Below the pieces are notes generated by a model. That model searched no databases, had not been told where the DNA came from, and saw nothing but the letters and a program-made list of their open reading frames with translations. This document shows, piece after piece, positions 1-7,428 of a DNA stretch of 36,864 nt. Within the stretch, counting starts at the first letter, position 1; every line of letters begins with the position of its first letter. Source of the DNA: an uncultured bacterium (GTDB lineage: Bacteria; Planctomycetota; Phycisphaerae; Phycisphaerales; SM1A02); contig CAJCCX010000126.1 of NCBI GenBank assembly GCA_903961015.1, forward strand, positions 1-36,864. The letters are read 5' to 3'. The translations under genes and the position numbers were made by a program.

Positions 1-5
1 AATTT

Positions 6-41
6 AGTTGCCGTCACTGAAAAGTGTCGGCAACTTTTTTT
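6..41 (+). terminator. Intrinsic terminator of an upstream gene
   Basis: Two 13-nt arms, 6-18 and 23-35, pair as AGTTGCCG-T-CACT with AGTG-T-CGGCAACT. There is one T-T mismatch and a GAAA tetraloop (19-22), and a run of seven T follows (35-41). The T run lies on the plus side only, so it ends a plus-strand gene lying left of the window. Confidence 0.9.
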
Positions 42-89
42 GCGATCAATTGCCCCGTGCAATTTGCCCAGTCCAATACATGCATCCAC

Positions 90-95
90 TAGTCT
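90..95 (+). promoter_or_regulatory. -10-like TAGTCT before queE
   Basis: A TANNNT hexamer lies 6 nt before an in-frame TTG at 102 and 12 nt before the ATG at 108. It fits the short-leader pattern seen at many genes here. It leaves open whether translation starts at TTG 102 or ATG 108. Confidence 0.45.
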
Positions 96-107
96 GTTCA
101 ATTGGCT

Positions 108-785
108 ATGACACTTCGCATCAACGAAATCTTCTTTTCGATTCAGGGCGAATCGACATGGGTGGGAGAGCCCTGTGTTTTCGTGCGCTTGACTGGATGC
201 CCACTGCGTTGTCGATACTGCGATACGGAATATGCCTTTCGAGAAGGAACGACACGAACGATCGATTCGCTGGTTGATGAGGTCTTGGCGAACCCATGCA
301 CACTGGTGGAGATCACTGGCGGCGAACCTCTTGCGCAGCGAAATGTTCACACACTCATCAGCCGTCTGCTTGATGCGCAGCGCACAGTGTTAATCGAAAC
401 ATCTGGTGCGATTGATACTGAGCCGGTTGATCCGCGCGCACACATCATCTTGGATGTCAAGACTCCGGACTCAGGCGAATCTGCGCGGATGGTTTGGGAG
501 AATCTCGATCGACTCCGCCCACACGACGAAGTGAAGTTTGTGCTTTCGTCACGAAGCGATTATGAATTTGCCCGAGAAGTCACTGCGAAACACAATCTTT
601 CTAAACGTTGTCGGTCCGTGCTCTTTTCTCCAGTGCATGAACAACCCAAAGGCTTGGAGATTCTTGGCGCATCAGGCTTGCATCCGCGCCAACTTGCGCA
701 GTGGATTCTGGCGGATCACTTGAATGTCCGATTGCAAGTTCAAGTTCACAAGATCATTTGGGAACCGCAGACACGCGGCGTGTGA
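108..785 (+). CDS. queE: 7-carboxy-7-deazaguanine synthase QueE (radical SAM)
   Basis: QueE converts 6-carboxy-tetrahydropterin to 7-carboxy-7-deazaguanine in the cytoplasmic queuosine/deazapurine pathway, using S-adenosylmethionine and a 4Fe-4S cluster. The N-terminus shows the family's INEIFFSIQGES stretch. The cluster cysteines C31, C35 and C38 are in CxxxCxxC spacing (GCPLRCRYCDT), and the SAM-binding motif EITGGEPL follows. At 225 aa it has the usual length. ATG 108 is chosen; TTG 102 is in frame and would add two residues. No other queuosine gene is adjacent. The next gene, on the opposite strand, ends one base away, so the pair is convergent with no room for a separate terminator. Confidence 0.93.
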   Translation: MTLRINEIFFSIQGESTWVGEPCVFVRLTGCPLRCRYCDTEYAFREGTTRTIDSLVDEVLANPCTLVEITGGEPLAQRNVHTLISRLLDAQRTVLIETSGAIDTEPVDPRAHIILDVKTPDSGESARMVWENLDRLRPHDEVKFVLSSRSDYEFAREVTAKHNLSKRCRSVLFSPVHEQPKGLEILGASGLHPRQLAQWILADHLNVRLQVQVHKIIWEPQTRGV

Positions 786-786
786 T

Positions 787-1533
787 TTAGAAAACCCAGC
801 CTTCGATAATCGCCTCTGCAGGAAACGCCGTAAAAACTGGTGGTGTCAGCAGGATAATCGCATCAAGCAGATCCCCTTCCGTGTCTTCAATGATTTTCTG
901 CATCATCACGTTAGAAATGGGAATTCCAGTTTCTTCCAGTCGCCTTGCGATCAATGCTCGCACTCGACTTGGGGGTACACCCTCGCCCTTATATCCCTTT
1001 GCCGGCCATCCCAAACGCTGCAAAACACTGGAAGGACAACCTTCACAAACCGTCGTGCGAGATCCTGTATTCGCCATCGGTGATATCGAAATTCCCGCAG
1101 CATGCAACGGCAACAGAACTTCGCACATGAGCGTCCACGTTTGTTTAAAAACGCGAAGATTCATTGGAGCCATCGGAGTACGCGCCTCGGCATCGGTCTT
1201 ACGCCGCGGTTCTTCGCGTGAAACTTCACGCAGCTTGGTACGCCACGCGCGAGGTGAACCAAACTTAGCAGACCACTGCGCACTTGCAAGCCAAGTCTCT
1301 TCAACTCCGTGCGCTCGAAGCGTCTGAATTGGCAAACCAACCGGCGCGTCGATTCTCCAAAGATGATTCTGTTCGCTCTTCGCCGATTCGAGAATCATTC
1401 GCACAAGCATTTTGCGATCAGCTCGTTCCACTGTGATTTCTGTCGGCGACTTCCAAGATGCGATGCGAATTTTATGAAGCCCCCCATTATCGGCTCCTGA
1501 AAAATCAACGCCATGCAATTGCAAAGAACTCAC
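787..1533 (-). CDS. DUF429-like protein (RNase H-fold, putative nuclease)
   Basis: A 248-aa protein with GVDFSGAD near the N-terminus, an ED near the C-terminus (IIEDTEGDLLDAIILL) and interior Asp/Glu residues. These resemble DUF429 proteins, which are predicted RNase H-fold nucleases of unknown substrate; the acidic residues would bind metal. I start it at GTG 1533, whose GTGA overlaps the TGA of the preceding FmdB-like gene. An upstream ATG at 1572 would add 13 residues that overlap that gene. Coupling suggests co-expression with the FmdB-like protein. The family call rests on motifs only. Confidence 0.65.
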   Translation of the reverse strand: MSSLQLHGVDFSGADNGGLHKIRIASWKSPTEITVERADRKMLVRMILESAKSEQNHLWRIDAPVGLPIQTLRAHGVEETWLASAQWSAKFGSPRAWRTKLREVSREEPRRKTDAEARTPMAPMNLRVFKQTWTLMCEVLLPLHAAGISISPMANTGSRTTVCEGCPSSVLQRLGWPAKGYKGEGVPPSRVRALIARRLEETGIPISNVMMQKIIEDTEGDLLDAIILLTPPVFTAFPAEAIIEGWVF

Positions 1534-1763
1534 TGATTGCCACACGCAGACTGGGGCTTCCCGCATGGGCAACAGCCACCGACATGGACATGGGGTGAAG
1601 ATGCAGGAGAACTTGTTCCAGTCACTCCGAATGCGCTGATCTGGCGGGTGAATTTTCTGCCGCGACCTTCTGGATCGCTGACTTTGTCGTCGGCTTGTGC
1701 CATTGAGCGCAAAAGAACAATCACTTCGCCGTCACTTTCACTGATGTATTCGTATTGAGGCAT
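1530..1763 (-). CDS. Small FmdB-like putative zinc protein
   Basis: A 77-aa protein that begins MPQYEYISESDGE, like FmdB-family regulatory/zinc-ribbon proteins (usual start MPxYEYxCxxCG). The two N-terminal ribbon cysteines are absent. Instead there is a cysteine-rich C-terminus after a Gly/Ser-rich linker: GGCCPCGKPQSACG, four cysteines and a possible metal site. Function is unknown. The start ATG 1763 has a TAGAAT hexamer 7 nt upstream and no SD. It is first in a two-gene unit, with its stop overlapping the start of the DUF429-like gene. Confidence 0.75.
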   Translation of the reverse strand: MPQYEYISESDGEVIVLLRSMAQADDKVSDPEGRGRKFTRQISAFGVTGTSSPASSPHVHVGGCCPCGKPQSACGNQ

Positions 1764-1770
1764 TTATTGG

Positions 1771-1776
1771 ATTCTA
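1771..1776 (-). promoter_or_regulatory. -10-like TAGAAT, predicted leaderless start
   Basis: On the minus strand TAGAAT lies 7 nt before the ATG of the FmdB-like gene. Transcription would begin at or next to the start codon. No SD is present. Confidence 0.55.
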
Positions 1777-1795
1777 CGATGAATTCGTCAAACGA

Positions 1796-2758
1796 TCATG
1801 ATGCCGAGCGGCGACCAGAGCCGCTGCTGCGGATCGACCGACCATTGGAATTCTTGGCTGGAGTTCTTTGTGGAGTCGAACTCCTGCGCGAAGTTGTCCG
1901 CAAATTCTTGCCAACGCTTTTGGTTACATTCTTCGATGGTGATGCGCGCCGTTTCTGAATCGTCGCCACATCTGCGAATGCTTCTTGCCGAAGTTGCGAC
2001 AACTCCGAGTGCGTGAGATCTCGCCACGCGCCGACTGCAAGACCTCTCAAACGAACAGGGCCCATTCGTGTTCGGCGCATTCGCTTCACGGGATGACCGA
2101 GATCCGCCATTAACTGACGAATTTGACGATTGCTGCCTTCGCGCAATTCCATAGTCAGAACGGTTCGTTCACCATCGCGCCGAAGAATCTTCAAATGAGA
2201 TTCTTGTGGTCGAGAGCCAGGCGTCTTCTCAGCTGGCGAAAAAATTCCTTCTTCGAGACGGTCAACATCTTCAGGACCAAGACTTCCTTTGACCATCAAT
2301 TCATATTCTTTATAGACCTCGTACCGCGGGTGTGTGAGGCGATTTGCAAATTCGCCGTCGTTGGTCATCAAGAGAAGACCACTCGAATCAAAATCTAATC
2401 GACCAACTGAATAGAGTCGAACGCGACTGGGATGCTCGACCAAGTCAGTGACCAATCGTCGACCCTCAGGATCAGAACTTGTGCAAACAAATCCTGGCGG
2501 CTTATGCAACATCACATAGACATGTTGTTCAGGTGGGCGCAACAATCTTCCATCGACGGTGATTCGATCGCGACTTGGATCGACCCACGCTGGTAACGCG
2601 TCAATCAGTTCGCCATTGACTCGCACGAGACCCTGTGTGATCATCGATTCCGCCTCGCGCCGCGAAGCGAGTCCGGCGTCGGCGATCACCTTCTGAATGC
2701 GAGTTCCGCGCGATGCATCGATAAACGAGTGAGTTGGTTTTTGACCGCGACGTGGCAT
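1796..2758 (-). CDS. rluB: Pseudouridine synthase, RsuA/RluB/RluE/RluF family
   Basis: Isomerises uridine to pseudouridine in rRNA, probably large-subunit. An S4 RNA-binding domain spans about residues 18-65 (IQKVIADAGLASRREAE). The catalytic motif GRLDFDSSGL has its Asp at 122, and REGSNRQIRQL lies in the C-terminal half. From about residue 255 a low-complexity, Arg/Lys/Ser-rich tail of some 65 residues extends beyond the catalytic fold, as seen in several members; it likely adds RNA affinity. ATG 2758 is preferred over GTG 2764 because a TACCTT hexamer sits exactly 6 nt before it. RluB is the likeliest subtype but this is not proven. Confidence 0.88.
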   Translation of the reverse strand: MPRRGQKPTHSFIDASRGTRIQKVIADAGLASRREAESMITQGLVRVNGELIDALPAWVDPSRDRITVDGRLLRPPEQHVYVMLHKPPGFVCTSSDPEGRRLVTDLVEHPSRVRLYSVGRLDFDSSGLLLMTNDGEFANRLTHPRYEVYKEYELMVKGSLGPEDVDRLEEGIFSPAEKTPGSRPQESHLKILRRDGERTVLTMELREGSNRQIRQLMADLGHPVKRMRRTRMGPVRLRGLAVGAWRDLTHSELSQLRQEAFADVATIQKRRASPSKNVTKSVGKNLRTTSRRSSTPQRTPAKNSNGRSIRSSGSGRRSAS

Positions 2759-2764
2759 CTCCAC

Positions 2765-2770
2765 AAGGTA
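2765..2770 (-). promoter_or_regulatory. -10-like TACCTT, predicted leaderless start of the pseudouridine synthase
   Basis: On the minus strand TACCTT is followed by 6 nt and then ATG 2758. It decides the start against the in-frame GTG at 2764, which would fall inside the 6-nt spacer. Confidence 0.55.
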
Positions 2771-2788
2771 GCGGTTTTTCAGCGGAAC

Positions 2789-2794
2789 TATGCT
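2789..2794 (+). promoter_or_regulatory. -10-like TATGCT, predicted leaderless start
   Basis: TATGCT ends 6 nt before ATG 2801. It faces away from the pseudouridine synthase's TACCTT, so two divergent promoters share the 42-bp gap. Confidence 0.55.
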
Positions 2795-2800
2795 TGCAAC

Positions 2801-4876
2801 ATGAAGAAATCTTCAAATGCGCATTTGTCGTTGATGATCCCCTTTGCTTGGACTTTCTCTTGCGCATTTTCGTCTGTTCTGGCATTTGCGCCTATGCGTG
2901 TGCGCGCGCAAGATCCGCCGCAGACAAATGATTTAGTTCCAACGCAAGTTCTTCCATTTTCGAAGGAATGCGCTGCTGCTACGGCTCTGCTCGACCCTTC
3001 GCCAAGCGCGAAAACTTTGGGACCGCTGATCGATACGAATCAACTTCGCGAACCGACAAATCTCGTACTTGCCGCGATCACTCAATATTGCAGTCGCGCT
3101 CCGGGCGCACAGATGGCTGATCCAATGCGACTGGTGATTGCACAACCCTTTGCACTGGCGAACATTTCTGCGGCGACAGTAACGCCGATACTGCGATTGA
3201 CGCTTCCTCCTGTAGAGGGAATTCGCAACACTCCACAACGTTCTGCCGCCGAATTTGTCTGCAAATGTTTCGGCGCAACGACTGAAGGACTCGCTCCATT
3301 TCAAGGCAAAATTCCAGTCGCTGATCCACAAGGCGCAATCTTTGCGATGGATTTTCTGCTCAACGAACCGCGCTTGAAATTTGCAAATGCGATTGAAGAT
3401 CGCCCGTCGCCCACTGAGTGCTTTGAATTTTTGCAGATGTTGACGACTGAGGTCAGCCCGAGTTCAACCACGGCGCAGCGATTTGAAAACTTTGCGATTC
3501 GAGCAAGACGAAAAATGGACATGAGCGAAGGTGGATTGATGCGTGCAGTTGCATCATCCCTCGCTCATATTGATGCAGGTTTCGGCGTCGCTGCGGATTG
3601 GAAATCTCTTGAAAATGAGACAGTTCCTGCTGAAATTGCAACTGCCGTTACAGGTCCCATCCTCGGCGCAGAAAAGGTGGAAGGATTGGGATGGGTCCTC
3701 GTCGGATCACTTGCCGACAATTCATATGACATGGGACGCATCGCAGCAGTTTTCGAACCTGGTGGCGATGACATATACACATGGTCCACTTTGCACACAG
3801 GCAATCAAGGGATCATTGATCTCGCTGGAAACGATCAATACAAAGGTGGCGATCAACAAGGACCCGCAGGGGCAATCTTGGGATTATCTCTGATCGATGA
3901 TGCTGCTGGTGACGACCAATATTCTGGCCCTCTTTTATCCTGCGGCGCGGGAATGTTTGGCGTCGGCATTCTTATCGATCGAAGTGGAAACGATCGATAT
4001 CACACAGGAGCTTGGAGTATGGGCGCAGGAATTCTCGGCGCAGGTTTTCTTTTCGATCAATCGGGTAGCGACGAATATCAAAGTTCTGTCAATTCCCAAG
4101 GGATTGGCGGCCCACTGGGAATCGGCGCACTTGTGGATACGCAAGGAAATGATCTCTATCGAGTTGATGGGATCTCGCCAGGCGTCGACGGAGTTCCAAC
4201 CGTTTCATTTGCAATGAGCCAAGGCATTGGATTTGGCGCACGACGACTGATTGCCGGTGGCGTGGGGATACTTGCAGATTTCTGCGGCGATGATCGATAC
4301 GAATCTGGCGAATTTTCCCAAGGTGGCGGTTATTTTTACGGATTCGGAATGTTGCTTGATCAAAGCGGAAATGATCTCTATCGCGGCAGTCATTATGCTC
4401 AAGGATTCTCTTCACACCAAGCTGCTGGAGTACTGATCGACCTTGCAGGCGACGATGCGTATTGGTCAATGATCAGTGCCGCGCAAGGCGCAGCTTGGGA
4501 TACTTCAATATCGCTGCTTCTGGATGCTGCGGGAAACGATTCGTATCGGGGGAATGCTCTCTCGCAAGGATCCGCTGCAGAACAAGCGCTTGCGATGTTC
4601 TGTGACCTCGATGGATCTGACCATTATGTTGGACTTGGGCCATTTATCCAAGGTGAGTCTGGTGACAATGCGTATCACTTCAAAGATACGAGAGCGCGCT
4701 CGTTCAGCGTGCTGATCGACGCTGGCAGTGGTGAAGATTTTTTCTCCTCGAAGAGAACGCGTGGTGGCGTGACCGTCACTGGGCCTGCGCTGACGGAGGG
4801 TGCGCCTGCTTCCGCCCCGCTCTTCGGTTTGATGATTGACCTTCCCCTGCAAGTTTCCAACACTTCAATCCGATAG
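2801..4876 (+). CDS. Exported protein with Gly-Asn-Asp-x-Tyr repeats
   Basis: A 691-aa protein. Residues 1-36 form a signal peptide (MKKSS n-region, hydrophobic core, VRA-QD cleavage site), so it is exported. Residues about 37-320 hold no motif I recognise. From residue 321 to about 655 there are 11-12 imperfect repeats of about 25-27 residues, one of them longer. The pattern is G[ND]DxY...QG...G.G.L.D..., for example GNDRY, GSDEY, GDDRY, GNDLY. The regular Asp/Asn and Gly suggest a calcium-binding beta-roll or beta-helix by analogy with RTX repeats, though these are not GGxGxD nonapeptides. ATG 2801 is chosen because the signal peptide begins there. Function is unknown; a surface or periplasmic structural or adhesive role is inference. 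Confidence 0.85.
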   Translation: MKKSSNAHLSLMIPFAWTFSCAFSSVLAFAPMRVRAQDPPQTNDLVPTQVLPFSKECAAATALLDPSPSAKTLGPLIDTNQLREPTNLVLAAITQYCSRAPGAQMADPMRLVIAQPFALANISAATVTPILRLTLPPVEGIRNTPQRSAAEFVCKCFGATTEGLAPFQGKIPVADPQGAIFAMDFLLNEPRLKFANAIEDRPSPTECFEFLQMLTTEVSPSSTTAQRFENFAIRARRKMDMSEGGLMRAVASSLAHIDAGFGVAADWKSLENETVPAEIATAVTGPILGAEKVEGLGWVLVGSLADNSYDMGRIAAVFEPGGDDIYTWSTLHTGNQGIIDLAGNDQYKGGDQQGPAGAILGLSLIDDAAGDDQYSGPLLSCGAGMFGVGILIDRSGNDRYHTGAWSMGAGILGAGFLFDQSGSDEYQSSVNSQGIGGPLGIGALVDTQGNDLYRVDGISPGVDGVPTVSFAMSQGIGFGARRLIAGGVGILADFCGDDRYESGEFSQGGGYFYGFGMLLDQSGNDLYRGSHYAQGFSSHQAAGVLIDLAGDDAYWSMISAAQGAAWDTSISLLLDAAGNDSYRGNALSQGSAAEQALAMFCDLDGSDHYVGLGPFIQGESGDNAYHFKDTRARSFSVLIDAGSGEDFFSSKRTRGGVTVTGPALTEGAPASAPLFGLMIDLPLQVSNTSIR
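3761..4767 (+). repeat. Coding tandem repeat (G-N/D-D-x-Y units)
   Basis: About 12 diverged units of roughly 75-81 bp encode the G[NDS]D-x-Y repeats. Unit starts read GGDDIY, GNDQY, GDDQY, GNDRY, GSDEY, GNDLY, GDDRY, GNDLY, GDDAY, GNDSY and GSDHY, with a degenerate final GEDFF. The sixth unit is expanded by about 20 residues. Confidence 0.85.
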
Positions 4877-4879
4877 ACT
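4874..4879 (+). promoter_or_regulatory. -10-like TAGACT, predicted leaderless start
   Basis: TAGACT plus TCAACT (6 nt) precede GTG 4886. Almost the same string, TAGGCT-TCAACT-GTG, precedes gmhB at 9915. Confidence 0.55.
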
Positions 4880-4885
4880 TCAACT

Positions 4886-6190
4886 GTGGATGTGCTGCAA
4901 AAATCTAGTCGCGGAATTGCTATTGCTCGCTATTGCATCCATCATCTTGCAGAAGTCAGAGCTCCAGATATGGCTGCTGCACTTTCTTTTCGAACGCTCT
5001 TCGGACTCGTGCCTGTGCTGTTTGTCGCAACACTTGCCGCGCGCTCGCTTGCTGGGGATCATTTTCCAGAATTTGTGGAATCCCTTGCTGACATGGCGGG
5101 GCTGAACGAAATTGGAATCGACGCCGTTGTCGAGGGAAGCAGTGCAGTTGAACAGCAACCACTGAGTAAATGGATCGAAGAACTCGTGCGCTTTTCTGGG
5201 ACAATAAATCTCTCTGCGCTAGGAATCATCGGCGTGATTGTTGTTCTTTTTTCGGCAATTTGGTTGATTGTTGCGATCGAAAAAACATTTAGCATCGTTT
5301 GTCGCTCTGAAAACTCTCGACCTTGGCATCGCCGAATACTTGTGTATTGGACCATGTTGACACTTGGTCCAATTCTGCTGGCAATGTTGCCCGTTCTTGA
5401 CAACGAAGTGAAAGGGTTTGTCGATGGACAAACGACTTTGCCAACGTCCTATGTCTTCGTCCGACCGATCCTGGGATTCTGCCTGCTCTTTCTTTTGCTC
5501 TTTATTGCATACTCAGTTATTCCAACCGTACGAATGCGTTGGAAGACGATCGTTACCGGAGCGCTCGTCGGCGCGATCGGTTTGGAATTGGGCCGTCGCT
5601 TTCTGGGCATCTATATGGAGAAGGCATTCACCGGCAATCGGCTTTACGGTTCGCTGGGACTTGTTCCGATTTTTATGTTCTGGGTCTATGCGATGTGGTT
5701 GATCGTGCTTTTCGGATTGCAAGTCTCTTCTCTCTTTCACGCACTCATCAGTCACGAACGCATTCGCAGCATTCTGAGTCATCAATCAAGCACATTCGAA
5801 CCTGCAATCGCCGTCAGCGCGATGGAATGGATTTGCGAGCATTACCGAAAAGGGTTGCCAGCAACTCTGTACTCAATGAGCGACACATTGAAATTGGATC
5901 TCACGACTGCGACGAGATTGATCCAACTTCTTGCGGAGTCAAATCTGGTGATTTATGTTCAAGAAAATGGCCGAATTCTCCCAGCTCGAGCGGTCGATTC
6001 AATCACCCTCGCCGAGGCACTGCGCATAGGCTTTCAGGTGGCATCCATCGAGCGAGCATCTGGAAATGACGATTTTATCGAATCACTTCGTATTGCACAG
6101 CTTGAATATGTAGGAAATCAGACATTTGGATCATCAAGCGCTTGCGAAAATCCGATTTCAAACACAGAATTGAAAGGAAGTAATTTATGA
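4886..6190 (+). CDS. YihY/BrkB family inner-membrane protein
   Basis: A 434-aa integral membrane protein of the YihY/virulence factor BrkB (UPF0761) family, whose activity is not established. About six hydrophobic segments lie between residues 25 and 295, including GLVPVLFVATLAA, LGIIGVIVVLFSAIWLIV and VYAMWLIVLFGLQVSSL. The family stretch LEFGR/LELGRR...Y...YGSLG is present (GLELGRRFLGIYMEKAF, RLYGSLGLVPIFMFWVY). A soluble tail of about 130 residues looks like a winged-helix-type region, as in longer members. The start is GTG 4886, leaderless by its upstream hexamer. Its stop overlaps the STAS gene start by ATGA, so the two are probably translated together. Confidence 0.85.
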   Translation: MDVLQKSSRGIAIARYCIHHLAEVRAPDMAAALSFRTLFGLVPVLFVATLAARSLAGDHFPEFVESLADMAGLNEIGIDAVVEGSSAVEQQPLSKWIEELVRFSGTINLSALGIIGVIVVLFSAIWLIVAIEKTFSIVCRSENSRPWHRRILVYWTMLTLGPILLAMLPVLDNEVKGFVDGQTTLPTSYVFVRPILGFCLLFLLLFIAYSVIPTVRMRWKTIVTGALVGAIGLELGRRFLGIYMEKAFTGNRLYGSLGLVPIFMFWVYAMWLIVLFGLQVSSLFHALISHERIRSILSHQSSTFEPAIAVSAMEWICEHYRKGLPATLYSMSDTLKLDLTTATRLIQLLAESNLVIYVQENGRILPARAVDSITLAEALRIGFQVASIERASGNDDFIESLRIAQLEYVGNQTFGSSSACENPISNTELKGSNL

Positions 6191-6564
6191 CTCCAGGAAC
6201 TCATGACACATCCACGGCGACATTAGTCACCGTCAGCGTGAAGAACAAGCACATGATTGCTCGTTTGAATGCTGTTTCTATTGGTCCACGCGAAGCAGCA
6301 CTCATTGCAACCGAGGTCTCGCGCATGTTGACCAGTTCCACGAAGGGAAAATGTTTGGTCATCGACCTCTCGAGAACAAACTCTCTCTCGAGCATGGGAC
6401 TTGGACTCTGCGTTGACCTGCGAAATCGCGCAGTTGATGCAGGACTTCGCCCAGTTCTTGCTGGAATGAATATCCAACTCACAGATCTCGTTCGCATGAT
6501 GCGCGTCGATCGTCTCTTCACGATTACATCGTCAAGCCACGATCTTGAGCGGTTGCTGCTGTGA
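6187..6564 (+). CDS. STAS-domain protein, anti-sigma-factor-antagonist type
   Basis: A 125-aa single STAS domain: beta-strand and helix pattern with KCLVIDLSRTNSLSSMGLG and a following helix. In SpoIIAA-type antagonists the loop reads DSSGLG with a phosphorylated serine. Here it reads SSMGLG, so the Asp and the second Ser are replaced and phosphoregulation may be lost or shifted to a neighbouring Ser. It is coupled by ATGA to the YihY gene before it and by GTGA to the lipoprotein after it. No anti-sigma kinase is nearby, so the partner is unknown. Confidence 0.8.
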   Translation: MTPGTHDTSTATLVTVSVKNKHMIARLNAVSIGPREAALIATEVSRMLTSSTKGKCLVIDLSRTNSLSSMGLGLCVDLRNRAVDAGLRPVLAGMNIQLTDLVRMMRVDRLFTITSSSHDLERLLL

Positions 6565-6818
6565 ACCACTATCGAACGCGCCGTTTGAAAGTTGGCAAGT
6601 GCCTTCTCGTTTTCACTTGCATCGGTGCGATTGGTGGAATTGTTGGCTGTTACGAAAAAGTTGTCCGCGTGAAATCGAATGGGTCAACAACCGAAATCGC
6701 CGATCCAGATTTCAACGAAAAACCAGGCGGACTTGACGAATTGATGTGGGGCCCAGTTCCCAAAGGACAAGATGCTGCCACATATTACCGCAAGAAAAAA
6801 CAATTTCTTGCTCAGTAG
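6561..6818 (+). CDS. Small lipoprotein, unknown function
   Basis: An 85-aa protein with a basic n-region (RTRRLKVGK), a hydrophobic stretch and the lipobox IVGC (C30), so it is probably lipid-anchored. The mature part is about 55 residues, hydrophilic, with no known domain. It starts at GTG 6561 inside the STAS stop (GTGA), so expression is translationally coupled. I do not recognise the family. Confidence 0.7.
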   Translation: MNHYRTRRLKVGKCLLVFTCIGAIGGIVGCYEKVVRVKSNGSTTEIADPDFNEKPGGLDELMWGPVPKGQDAATYYRKKKQFLAQ

Positions 6819-6838
6819 CCTTCCGCCTCTGCGGGGGA

Positions 6839-6844
6839 TAGACT
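6839..6844 (+). promoter_or_regulatory. -10-like TAGACT before nuoB
   Basis: TAGACT lies 8 nt before ATG 6853. The spacer contains GAAGGA, so a weak SD is possible, though too close for an efficient leadered start. Confidence 0.5.
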
Positions 6845-6852
6845 GAAGGACT

Positions 6853-7422
6853 ATGGGTATTGAGACAGTCCTACCGACCGACAGTGTCCTGACCACCAAC
6901 CTCAATCGCGTTGTCAATTGGGCGCGCAGATCGAGCGTGTGGCCAATGCCATTTGCAACCGCATGTTGCGGCATCGAATTAATGGCGACTGCATGTTCGC
7001 GCTTTGACCTCGCACGCTTCGGTGCCGAAGTCATGCGCTTTTCGCCGCGGCAATCTGATCTCTTGATTGTCGCTGGCCGCGTCAGCGTCAAGACATTGCC
7101 AGTGCTGCAACGAATTTATGCGCAGATGGCTGAGCCGAAGTGGGTCATTTCAATGGGCGCATGTGCATCGACTGGTGGCGTGTTCGACACATATGCAGTC
7201 GTGCAAGGAATCGATCAATTTATTCCCGTCGATGTCTATGTTCCTGGATGCCCTCCTCGACCAGAAATGCTGATCGAAGGCATCATGGCCATTCAGCGGA
7301 TAATCGACCAAGAAAATATTCCTCGTGATCCATCAGGACATCGGCGCGCTTTAAATATCGCACTGACTCCAAACTATGAACCGAAGAATCAGCCGCTTCC
7401 TGTGACCATCGGCGCGACGTAA
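6853..7422 (+). CDS. nuoB: NADH-quinone oxidoreductase subunit B (NuoB)
   Basis: NuoB carries the N2 4Fe-4S cluster that passes electrons to quinone in complex I, at the inner membrane's cytoplasmic face. The four ligands are present: adjacent C38-C39 ([10 protein letters not shown]), C104 (MGACAS) and C133 (VPGCPPRPE). At 189 aa it has the usual length. The odd point is context: no other nuo gene is adjacent. A lipoprotein gene lies upstream and a convergent aminotransferase ends 6 bases downstream, so nuoB is expressed alone from its own promoter. The remaining subunits must be encoded elsewhere. Confidence 0.95.
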   Translation: MGIETVLPTDSVLTTNLNRVVNWARRSSVWPMPFATACCGIELMATACSRFDLARFGAEVMRFSPRQSDLLIVAGRVSVKTLPVLQRIYAQMAEPKWVISMGACASTGGVFDTYAVVQGIDQFIPVDVYVPGCPPRPEMLIEGIMAIQRIIDQENIPRDPSGHRRALNIALTPNYEPKNQPLPVTIGAT

Positions 7423-7428
7423 TCGCGG

